A stretch of DNA of 64,000 bases, from positions 1 through 64,000 of the forward strand of contig NZ_SNXS01000010.1 of the NCBI RefSeq assembly GCF_004362525.1. Reading direction: 5' to 3'. The notes beneath the pieces are model-generated. The model ran no database searches. It saw nothing but the letters and a program-made list of their open reading frames with translations, and had not been told where the DNA came from. Below are positions 50,796-59,715 of this stretch, piece after piece. The translations under genes and the position numbers were made by a program. This stretch comes from Roseateles toxinivorans (GTDB taxonomy: Bacteria > Pseudomonadota > Gammaproteobacteria > Burkholderiales > Burkholderiaceae_C). Within the stretch, counting starts at the first letter, position 1, and each line of letters opens with the position of its first letter.

Positions 50796-51257
50796 ATGAA
50801 ACTCGACAAGTTCGATATTTCCATACTGGAAACGCTGCAGCAGGACGCGCGCATCAGCCTCGCCGAGCTCAGCGCCAAGGTCGGCCTGACCAGCTCGCCC
50901 TGCTGGACCCGCGTCAAGCGCATGGAGGAGGCGGGGGTGATCGAGGGCTATTCGGTGCGCGTCAATGCCGCGGCCGTGGGGCTGTCGGACACCGTCATCG
51001 TCCACGTCACTTTGGACAGCCATTCGGATGAGGCCCTGTTCAACTTCGGCCGCGCGCTCGAGGGCATACCCGAGGTGCTGGAGGCCTTTCTGGTCTCGGG
51101 CGACTACGACTACTTCATCCGCATCGCCGTCAGTGACACGCGAGACTACGAGCGGCTGCTGCGCGAGCGGCTGTACAAGATTCCGGGCATACGGCACAGC
51201 AAGTCCAGCTTTGTGCTGAGGCAGCTGAAGCAGAGCCATCTGCCCCTGAGGCGGTGA
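50796..51257 (+). CDS. Lrp/AsnC-family regulator (153 aa)
   Basis: N-terminal HTH (residues 1-60: LDKFDISILETLQQDARISL, LAELSAKVGLTSSPCWTRVK, RMEEAGVIEGY) and C-terminal RAM ligand/oligomerisation domain (about 66-148: LVSGDYDYFIRIAVSDTRDY). Its length matches the family. Lrp-type proteins respond to amino acids; here the divergent acetolactate synthase and the following peptide-transport genes are natural targets. GGAGGAA lies about 30 bases upstream, too far to be the ribosome-binding site; TTGCAGC just before the ATG offers little, so the gene could be weakly translated. Confidence 0.9.
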   Translation: MKLDKFDISILETLQQDARISLAELSAKVGLTSSPCWTRVKRMEEAGVIEGYSVRVNAAAVGLSDTVIVHVTLDSHSDEALFNFGRALEGIPEVLEAFLVSGDYDYFIRIAVSDTRDYERLLRERLYKIPGIRHSKSSFVLRQLKQSHLPLRR

Positions 51258-51355
51258 CGGGCACGCTTTGTGCAATCAGTAGTAATCCCTGACAGTGGTG
51301 TCAATCAATGGTCCTAGACTGCGGCACCACATGACACATCCCCGGGAGCGATTGC

Positions 51356-52954
51356 ATGAACAAGCGGTCCAAATTGAACGCATTTTTTGCCCTGTCCGCC
51401 CTGGCCCTGGCTACCGTCGGCGCCCAGGCGGCGACCACCCTGATCTACTGCTCCGAGGCCAGCCCCGAGGGCTTCGACCCCGCGCGCTACACCGCCGGCA
51501 CGACCATGGACGCCAGCTCGCAGACGATATTCAACCGTCTGGTGGAGTTCGAGCGCGGCGGCACGACGGTGGTGCCCGGCCTGGCAGAGAGCTGGACCGT
51601 CAGCCCCGACGGCCTGGTCTACAGCTTCAAGCTTCGCCGTGGCGTGAAGTTCCACAGCAGCGAGACTTTCAAGCCGACGCGCGATTTCAATGCCGACGAT
51701 GCGCTGTTCAGCCTCGACCGCATGATCAACAAGGAGAATGCCTTCCACAAGGCGGCCCCTGCATCCTACGAGTACGCCAATGACATGGGCCTGCCGGCCA
51801 ATATCGTCAAGCTGGAAAAGCCTGATGCGATGAGCCTGCGCATCACGCTGAAGAGCGTCGATGCGGCCTTTCTGGCGAATCTCGCGATGGACTTTGCCTC
51901 CATCCACTCGGCAGAGTACGCCGAGCAGTTGATGAAGGCCGGCCAGGCCGCCGAGCTGAACAACAAGCCGGTCGGCACCGGCCCCTTTGTGTTCAGGCGC
52001 TACGAGAAGGACGCGCAGATTCGCTACGCCGCCTTCCCCGGTTACTGGCGTGGCAAGGCGCCGATCGACAACCTGGTGTTCGCCATCACCAAGGACTCGG
52101 CCGTGCGCATGCAAAAGCTGAAGGCCGGCGAGTGCCATATCTCCTCCTATCCGAAGCCGGCCGAGGTTGAGGTCTTGAAGAAGGAGGCCAAGGTCAAGCT
52201 GATGCAGCTGCAGGGGCTCAACGTCGGCTACCTGACCCTGAACGTGGCGCACAAGCCCTTTGACAATGCCGATGTGCGGCGCGCCATCAATATGGCCATC
52301 AACAAGAAGTCGCTGGTCGAGGCCGTCTACCAGGGCACCGGCGAGGTGGCGAAGAACCCGATTCCGCCGACGATGTGGTCCTACAACAAGGCGGTCAAGG
52401 ACTATGCCCATGACCCGGTGGCGGCCAAGGCCCTGCTGGCCAGGGCGGGCTTTCCGAACGGCTTCGAGACCACGCTATGGGCCCTGCCGGTGCAGCGGCC
52501 CTACAACCCGAACGGCCAGCAGATGGCCGAGCTGATACAGGCCGATCTGGCCAAGGTCGGCATCAAGGCCAAGATCCAGAAGTACGAATGGGCCGAGTAC
52601 CTGAAGCGGGCCAAGGCGGGCGAGAGCGATATCGGCATGTTCGGCTGGACCGGTGACAACGGCGACCCGGACAACTTCATGGGCAATCTGCTCAGTTGCT
52701 CCGGCGTTGGCGGCTCCAACTACGGACAGTGGTGCGACAAGGAGTTCGACGGCCTGATCACCAAGGCCAAGCAGACCACCGTGCTGGCCGAGCGCACCAA
52801 GCTTTACGAGCAGGCGCAGCAGGTCTTCAAGCGCGAAGCGCCCTGGGTGCCGCTGGCGCACTCGGTCGTCTACTACCCGATGCTGAAGAACGTCGAGGGC
52901 TACAAGATGAGCCCCTTCGGTCTGAACCAGTTCTATGGTGTGAGCCTGAAATGA
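51356..52954 (+). CDS. dppA: Dipeptide ABC transporter binding protein, DppA-like, copy 1 (532 aa)
   Basis: Family-5 periplasmic solute-binding protein. Signal peptide of about 25 residues (LNAFFALSALALATVGAQA). The mature start TTLIYCSEASPEGFDPARYT is the DppA type. Other marks: LRRGVKFHSSETFKPTRDFN (family-5 signature), VGTGPFVFRRYEKDAQIRYA, FGWTGDNGDPDNFMGNLLSC, and two late cysteines likely disulfide-bonded, as in DppA. It lies 98 bases after the Lrp gene and is separated from the rest of the operon by the repeat block at 53011-53278. Confidence 0.9.
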   Translation: MNKRSKLNAFFALSALALATVGAQAATTLIYCSEASPEGFDPARYTAGTTMDASSQTIFNRLVEFERGGTTVVPGLAESWTVSPDGLVYSFKLRRGVKFHSSETFKPTRDFNADDALFSLDRMINKENAFHKAAPASYEYANDMGLPANIVKLEKPDAMSLRITLKSVDAAFLANLAMDFASIHSAEYAEQLMKAGQAAELNNKPVGTGPFVFRRYEKDAQIRYAAFPGYWRGKAPIDNLVFAITKDSAVRMQKLKAGECHISSYPKPAEVEVLKKEAKVKLMQLQGLNVGYLTLNVAHKPFDNADVRRAINMAINKKSLVEAVYQGTGEVAKNPIPPTMWSYNKAVKDYAHDPVAAKALLARAGFPNGFETTLWALPVQRPYNPNGQQMAELIQADLAKVGIKAKIQKYEWAEYLKRAKAGESDIGMFGWTGDNGDPDNFMGNLLSCSGVGGSNYGQWCDKEFDGLITKAKQTTVLAERTKLYEQAQQVFKREAPWVPLAHSVVYYPMLKNVEGYKMSPFGLNQFYGVSLK

Positions 52955-53010
52955 AACGGATCGGCTTTCCGCTGGGTGGCGGTGGATTGCGCCTCGCTGC
53001 TTCGGGGTGG

Positions 53011-53278
53011 CAGAGGGGGCGGGGGGCCGGCCACGACGGGCTGAAGCTTGGGCCGGTCCCTTCGGCCCGACCTTCAGCTTCTTTATGCCCGCAGTGGCCG
53101 GCCCCCCACCCCCTCCGTGGATGCGCCGGCGGCCGCCTGCACACCCGCTGCAGCAGGGATGAGGGCGTGCCGGTCGCAGCGGGCATAAAGAAGCCGAGGT
53201 CCGGTCCGTCCAGGGCCGGACGATGCTTCAGCCCGCAGCGGCCGGCGCGCCCTCGTCCCTGCCGCTTCACGTTTCATG
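53011..53278. repeat. Composite palindromic repeat, copy A
   Basis: Two imperfect palindromes in tandem: A1 (53011-53126) starting CAGAGGGGGCGGGGGGCCGG, and A2 (about 53148-53278). Each has GAGGG...GCCGGCC arms, GGGCTGAAGC on one side and GCTTCTTTATGCCCGC on the other. A1 matches the inverse of 59074-59190 with about five differences over 116 bases; A2 is homologous to the inverse of 58887-59017. It fills the gene-free 360-bp gap between the two binding-protein genes. Confidence 0.8.
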
Positions 53279-53318
53279 GATCGTGGGTCGCGCATAGCGC
53301 GGTGGAGCCACTGAGGTG

Positions 53319-54878
53319 ATGCGGGCCGGCCTGGCGCTGGGCCTCACAGTCTGCCTGGCGGTGGCCCAAGCGGCGCCGCTGACGGTGTGCACCGAGGCCG
53401 CCCCCGATGGCTTCGACATCGCCCAGAGCGAGTCGGCGGTGACCGTCGATGCGGTGGGCAACACGATCTTCGATCAGCTGCTGATGTACAAGCGCGGCAC
53501 GACCGAGTTTGTGCCGGGTCTTGCCCGGGCCTGGCGCCTCAGTGCCGACGGCCTGCAGCTGACCCTTGAGCTGCGCCCGGGGGTGAAGTTCCACAGCACG
53601 CCCTGGTTCACGCCCACGCGCGAGATGAACGCCGACGATGTGCTGTTCTCATTCCAGCGCATGGCCGATGCGAAGAGCCCCTGGCAGGCGGTGGCCAAGG
53701 GCGGCTTTCTGATGTGGCACGGCACCGGCATGGGCGATGCGATCAAGGCGGTCGAGAAAGTCGACGCGATGACGGTGCGCCTGCAGCTGAAGCAGCCGAA
53801 TGCGCTGATGCAGACCCTGCTGGCCAACCAGTTCAACAGCTCGGTGTACTCGGCCGAGTACGGCGCGCAGCTGCTCAAGGCCGGCAAGCCGGAGCTGATC
53901 AATACCCAGCCGGTGGGTACCGGCCCCTTTGTATTCAAGAGCTATCAGAAAGACGCGGTGCTGCGCCTGAGCACCCACCCGGGCTACTGGGGCAGCAAGC
54001 CGCAGTTCGATCAACTGGTGGTGGCCATCACGCCCGACGCCAATGTGCGCGTGCAGCGACTCAAGGCCGGCGAGTGCCTGATCGGTGCCAATATGCGCGG
54101 TGAGACCCTGGGCGGCTTCGACGGCACGGCCGTCAAGGTGCAGTCCGAGGTGGGGCTGCTGACCGGCTATATCGCGCTGAACACGCAGCGCAAGTTCCTG
54201 TCCGACAAGCGTTTCCGCCAGGCGCTGGCCTTGAGCTTCAACAAGGCCAGCTACATCCAGTCGGTCTATGGCGGCCGTGCCTTGCCTGCGGCCAGCTTCC
54301 TGCCGCCGTCGCAGTGGAGCCATGACAAGGGCCTGAGCAGCCGCTTCGATGTCGAGCAGGCGAAGGCGCTGGTCAAGGCTTCGGGCTATGACGGCACCGA
54401 GCTGACCATCTTCACCCGCATCGGCGGTAGTATCGATGGCCGTCGTGCCGCCGAGCTGATGCAGGCCGACTGGGCCAAGATCGGCGTCAAGGTTCGGGTG
54501 CAGATGATGGAATGGGGTGAGATGCTCAGGCGCACCGGTGCCGGTGAGCATGACATCACCTTCCTGAACTGGGCCGGCGACGGCGACCCTGACAGCTTCG
54601 TCAACCCCAACCTCAGCTGTGACGGTGTCAGCGCCGGCAACAACAAGAGCCGCTGGTGCAACAAGGCCTTCGATGCGCTGCTGGCCAAGGCCCGCGCCCA
54701 CAGCGACCAAGGCCAGCGCAGCCAGCTCTACGTCCAGGCGCAGCGCATGGTGGCCGAGGAGGTGCCCTTGATTCCCACCGTCTATCCCCAGTACTTCACG
54801 GCGGTGAACCAGCGGGTCAGGGGCTTCAAATCCAGCCCCTTTGCCGACCTCGATTTTCGCGGTGTGTCCCTGCCCTGA
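53319..54878 (+). CDS. Peptide ABC transporter binding protein, DppA-like, copy 2 (519 aa)
   Basis: Second family-5 binding protein, clearly paralogous to copy 1 but diverged. Short signal peptide (RAGLALGLTVCLAVAQA), mature PLTVCTEAAPDGFDIAQSES, ELRPGVKFHSTPWFTPTREM, VGTGPFVFKSYQKDAVLRLS, and NWAGDGDPDSFVNPNLSC with the partner Cys near WCNKAF. Having two binding proteins on one permease suggests two peptide or ligand specificities. ATG at 53319 is preferred over the adjoining GTG; GAGG lies a few bases upstream. The permease gene follows after 18 bases. Confidence 0.9.
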   Translation: MRAGLALGLTVCLAVAQAAPLTVCTEAAPDGFDIAQSESAVTVDAVGNTIFDQLLMYKRGTTEFVPGLARAWRLSADGLQLTLELRPGVKFHSTPWFTPTREMNADDVLFSFQRMADAKSPWQAVAKGGFLMWHGTGMGDAIKAVEKVDAMTVRLQLKQPNALMQTLLANQFNSSVYSAEYGAQLLKAGKPELINTQPVGTGPFVFKSYQKDAVLRLSTHPGYWGSKPQFDQLVVAITPDANVRVQRLKAGECLIGANMRGETLGGFDGTAVKVQSEVGLLTGYIALNTQRKFLSDKRFRQALALSFNKASYIQSVYGGRALPAASFLPPSQWSHDKGLSSRFDVEQAKALVKASGYDGTELTIFTRIGGSIDGRRAAELMQADWAKIGVKVRVQMMEWGEMLRRTGAGEHDITFLNWAGDGDPDSFVNPNLSCDGVSAGNNKSRWCNKAFDALLAKARAHSDQGQRSQLYVQAQRMVAEEVPLIPTVYPQYFTAVNQRVRGFKSSPFADLDFRGVSLP

Positions 54879-54896
54879 GAGCTCCAAGCCTAGACC

Positions 54897-55925
54897 ATGT
54901 TCAGTTTCTTCCTCAAGCGCCTGGGCCTGGTGATTCCGACCTTCATCGGCATCACCCTGCTGGCCTTCTCGCTGATACACCTGATCCCCGGCGACCCGGT
55001 GCAGGTGATGGCCGGCGAGCGCCGCCTCGACCCCGCCTTCTATGCCGAGACCCTGCACCGCCTGGGGCTGGACCGGCCGCTGTACGAGCAGTACGGCATC
55101 TATTTGTGGAAGGCCTTGCAGCTGGATCTGGGTGAGTCCTTCGTCACCCACGAGGGCGTGTGGAGCGAGTTCCTGAAGCTGTTCCCGGCCACTGTGGAGC
55201 TGGCCTTCTGTGCGCTGCTGTTCGCCACCGTCGTCGGCCTGCTGGCCGGCGTGCTGGCGGCGATCAAGCGCGGCACCCTCCTCGACCATGGCGTGATGGG
55301 TATCTCGCTGACCGGCTTCTCGATGCCGATCTTCTGGTGGGGGCTGCTGCTGATCATGTTCTTCTCGGTGGCGATGCGCGACATCGCGCCCGACTTCGCT
55401 TTGCCGGTGTCGGGGCGCATGGCTTTGGAGTTCGACATCGCGCCGCGCACCGGCTTCATGCTGATAGATGCTTGGCTGTCGGGCGAGGCGGGGGCCTTCA
55501 AGTCGGCGCTGTCGCACCTGGTGCTGCCGTCCATCGTGCTGGGCACGGTGCCGCTGGCGGTGATCGCGCGGATGACGCGATCCAGCATGCTGGAGGTGCT
55601 GCGCGAGGACTATGTGCGCACCGCCCGGGCCAAGGGCCTGTCGCCGGCCCGTGTGGTGTTCGTGCACGCGCTGCGCAATGCGCTGGTGCCGGTGGTCACG
55701 GTGATAGGCCTGCTGGTCGGCACCCTGCTCGGCGGCGCGGTGCTGACCGAGACCATCTTCTCCTGGCCCGGCGTCGGCAAATGGCTGATCGATGCGATCG
55801 GCCGGCGCGACTATCCGGTGGTGCAGGGCGGTATCCTGATTTCCGCGACCCTGGTCATCATCGTCAATCTGTTGGTGGACCTGCTCTATGGCTGGATCAA
55901 CCCGAGGATCCGCCATGCCAAATAG
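54897..55925 (+). CDS. dppB: Peptide ABC transporter permease DppB (342 aa)
   Basis: Inner-membrane permease with six predicted helices: FFLKRLGLVIPTFIGITLLA (TM1), then a periplasmic stretch with RLGLDRPLYEQYGIYLWKAL, and the EAA-type coupling loop REDYVRTARAKGLSPARVVF (about 235-254) that contacts the ATPases. It is longer than E. coli DppB-like proteins only in the first periplasmic loop (about 160-210). It overlaps dppC by 11 bases. Confidence 0.92.
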   Translation: MFSFFLKRLGLVIPTFIGITLLAFSLIHLIPGDPVQVMAGERRLDPAFYAETLHRLGLDRPLYEQYGIYLWKALQLDLGESFVTHEGVWSEFLKLFPATVELAFCALLFATVVGLLAGVLAAIKRGTLLDHGVMGISLTGFSMPIFWWGLLLIMFFSVAMRDIAPDFALPVSGRMALEFDIAPRTGFMLIDAWLSGEAGAFKSALSHLVLPSIVLGTVPLAVIARMTRSSMLEVLREDYVRTARAKGLSPARVVFVHALRNALVPVVTVIGLLVGTLLGGAVLTETIFSWPGVGKWLIDAIGRRDYPVVQGGILISATLVIIVNLLVDLLYGWINPRIRHAK

Positions 55926-56861
55926 TCAATTGCCCAGCGATGCGGCCAAACAGGGGCCGGTGCTGAATGTCGTCGGCAACAACAACGAGCTGCTGGCACC
56001 CTTGCCCTCGGGGTTTGCCGACTTCTGGCGCAGCTTCTCGTCCAACAAGGGCGCGCTGCTGGGCCTGATCTTCTTCGTCATCGTCGTGCTGTGCGCGCTC
56101 TTGGCCGATGTGCTGGCGCCCTACAGTCCGATCGAGCAGTACCGCGATGCGCTGCTGACGCCGCCGGTGTGGGGCGAGGGCACGAGCCGCTTCCTCCTCG
56201 GCACCGACGACATCGGCCGCGACATGCTGTCGCGCCTGCTGCATGGCGCGCGGCTGTCGCTGAGCATAGGGCTGGTGGCGGTGGTTCTGTCGATGCTGCC
56301 GGGCATTGCGCTGGGCCTGCTGGCGGCCTTCTTTCCAAACAAGCTGGGTACGGCGATCCTGCGCCTGATGGACGTGATGCTGGCCCTGCCCAGCCTGCTG
56401 CTGGCGATTGCCGTCGTGGCGGTGCTGGGGCCGGGTCTTGTCAACACGATGCTGGCCATCGCCCTGGTTAGCATCCCCGGCTATGTGCGGCTGGTGCGCG
56501 CCTCGGCGATGTCCGAGCTGGCCAAGGACTATGTGATCGCCTCGCGCCTTGCCGGTGCCGGCACGTTCAGGCTGATGTTCGACACCGTCTTACCCAACTG
56601 CATGGCGCCGGTGATAGTCACCGCGACGCTGGGCTTCTCGGACGCCATCCTGACCGCCGCGGCCCTGGGCTTTCTGGGCCTGGGCGCTCAGCCGCCGATG
56701 CCCGAGTGGGGCACGATGCTGGCCTCGGCGCGCGACTACATCGAACGCGCCAACTGGGTCGTGACCCTGCCCGGCCTGGCTATTCTGAGCACCGTGCTGG
56801 CCATCAATCTGATGGGTGACGGCCTGCGTGATGCGCTCGACCCGCGTTTGAAGAAGCTGTC

Positions 56862-56865
<4 letters not shown>
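55915..56865 (+). CDS. dppC: Peptide ABC transporter permease DppC (316 aa)
   Basis: Second permease. N-terminal hydrophilic lead (about 1-40) typical of DppC, TM1 [20 protein letters not shown], the conserved [20 protein letters not shown] (about 90-109), and coupling loop [20 protein letters not shown] (about 200-219). Start ATG at 55915 lies inside the end of dppB; its 3' end overlaps dppD by four bases (ATGA), so the operon is tightly coupled. Confidence 0.92.
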
Positions 56866-57852
<987 letters not shown>

Positions 57853-57860
<8 letters not shown>

Positions 57861-58836
57861 GCCGCAACAGCCTCTACTGGAGGCGCAGAACCTGTCGCGC
57901 CACTACGCGGTGCAGCGCGGCATGTTCAAGCCGCCGGCGATGGTCAAGGCGCTCAATGGCGTCAGCTTTACTCTGCAGCGCGGTGAGACGCTGGCTGTGG
58001 TCGGCGAGTCGGGTTGCGGCAAGTCCACCTTGGCCCGCGCGCTGACCCTGATCGAGAAGCCCACCGGCGGCGCCCTGCGCATCAACGGCACCGACGTGGC
58101 CGATGCCAGCAGCGCTCACCTGCGCGCGCTGCGCCAGACGGTGCAGATGGTGTTCCAGAACCCGTACGCCTCGCTGAACCCGCGCAAGCGCATTGAGCAG
58201 ATGCTTGACGAGCCGCTGAAGCTGAACATCAAGGCCGGCAAGGCAGAGCGCCGCGAGCGCGTGGCCGCGATGCTGAATCAGGTCGGCCTGCGCCCCGAGC
58301 ACGCGCAGCGCTATCCGCATATGTTCTCCGGCGGCCAGCGCCAGCGCATCGCGATCGCTCGGGCGATGATGTTGGCTCCGAAGCTGCTGGTGGCGGACGA
58401 GCCGACCTCGGCACTGGACGTGTCCATACAGGCGCAGATCCTGAACCTGTTCATGGACCTGCAGCAGAGCACGCAGATCGCCTACGTCTTCATCTCGCAC
58501 AACTTGAGCGTCGTCGAGCACATCGCCAATCGGGTGATGGTCATGTACCTGGGCCGCGTGGTCGAGTTCGCACCGAAGGCCACGCTGTTCACCCAAGCGC
58601 TGCACCCCTACACCAAGGCCCTGCTGTCGGCCACGCCCAGCATCGACCCCGCCCGCCGCGCGAACAAGATCCGCATCGTCGGCGAACTGCCTTCGCCGCT
58701 GGATCCACCCAGCGGCTGCACCTTCCACAAGCGCTGCCCCTACGCCGACGAGCGCTGCAGCGCCGAGGTGCCGGAGCTGCGGCCCATTGGCGGGCATCAG
58801 GTGGCTTGCCATCATGTGGAGCGGATTGAGGGGTGA
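57853..58836 (+). CDS. dppF: Peptide ABC transporter ATPase DppF (327 aa)
   Basis: Second ABC ATPase: Walker [18 protein letters not shown] (about 54-70), Q-loop [13 protein letters not shown], signature [15 protein letters not shown], Walker [15 protein letters not shown]-loop FISHNLSVV, and a C-terminal [14 protein letters not shown] extension like that of DppD. The N-terminal [12 protein letters not shown] is typical of DppF. Last gene of the operon; directly downstream is the repeat block at 58887-59190. Confidence 0.93.
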
Positions 58837-58886
58837 CGAGATGGCGCTCATATCAGTTCTCCACCTCGCTGGACGCGACACACTAC

Positions 58887-59190
58887 ATGAAGCTGAGGCG
58901 GCAGGAACGAGGGCGCACCGGCCGCTCCGGGCTGAAGCCTTGCCCGCCCCTGAACGGGTCGAACTCCGGCTTCCTGATGCCCGCAGCAGCCGGCACGCCC
59001 TCGCCCCTGCTGTCACGAATGCGCCCACTCGCCAACCGCAGAGTTCGCTCCGTGGTCTGGGTCGGAGGCCACCAGCGCATCCGCAGAGGGGGTGGGGGGC
59101 CGGCCACGGCGGGCATAAAGAAGCTGGAGGTCGGGCCGAAGGGACCGGCCCAAGCTTCAGCCCGTCGTGGCCGGCCTCCCGCCCCCTCTG
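58887..59190. repeat. Composite palindromic repeat, copy B (inverse of copy A)
   Basis: B1 (58887-59017) and B2 (59074-59190) are the counterparts of A2 and A1 in reverse order and orientation, so the whole block is an inverted copy of 53011-53278. The spacer between B1 and B2 is longer (about 56 bases against 20). Together the two copies bracket the second dppA-like gene and dppBCDF. Confidence 0.8.
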
Positions 59191-59239
59191 TCGCGCCAAC
59201 AACGCAAGGCGCCAAGCACCGACACTCAGTGGCGATTCG

Positions 59240-59707
59240 ATCCGTTTCGCTTCAGTTGTCGCCGCAGTTGTGGTGGTATTCGCCTTGCCGGCTGAAGCCC
59301 AACAGACCGAACTTGCCTCACTCTCCTGGCTCAGCGGCTGCTGGGCCTCCGAGGGCGGCGAGCCTGGCTCGGTCGAGCACTGGTTGCCGCCCGCCGGGGG
59401 GACGATGCTGGGACTGAGCCGCACGGTCAAGAAGGGCAAGACCGTCGCGCATGAGTTCATGCAGATACGTGCCAGTGCCGAGGGCAGGTTGGTCTATATC
59501 GCCCTGCCGTCGGGTCAGAAGGAAACCACCTTCACGCTGGACAGCGCGGCCGAGGGTGAGGTCACCTTCGAGAACCCGCAGCATGACTTTCCGCAGCGGG
59601 TGATCTACCGGCTGCTTCCCGACGATCGCCTTGCGGCCCGCATCGAGGGCATGAGGAATGGCCAGCTGCGCGGCATCGACTTTGCTATGAAGAAGATGCC
59701 CTGCTGA
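59240..59707 (+). CDS. DUF6265-like small secreted protein, start codon unclear (about 155 aa)
   Basis: The mature part, from QQTELASLSWLSGCWASEGG through VEHWLPPAGGTMLGLSRTVK to ENPQHDFPQRVIYR, is typical of a small lipocalin-like family annotated as DUF6265. It is preceded by a signal-peptide-like stretch (FASVVAAVVVVFALPAEA), yet no ATG, GTG or TTG begins that stretch in frame. The nearest candidates are ATC at 59240 or GTG at 59270 (inside the hydrophobic core). The frame is open far upstream through repeat B, so the repeat may have replaced the original start. Function unknown. Coding of the C-terminal part is well supported. Confidence 0.6.
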   Translation: MRFASVVAAVVVVFALPAEAQQTELASLSWLSGCWASEGGEPGSVEHWLPPAGGTMLGLSRTVKKGKTVAHEFMQIRASAEGRLVYIALPSGQKETTFTLDSAAEGEVTFENPQHDFPQRVIYRLLPDDRLAARIEGMRNGQLRGIDFAMKKMPC

Positions 59708-59715
59708 AGCGGGCT

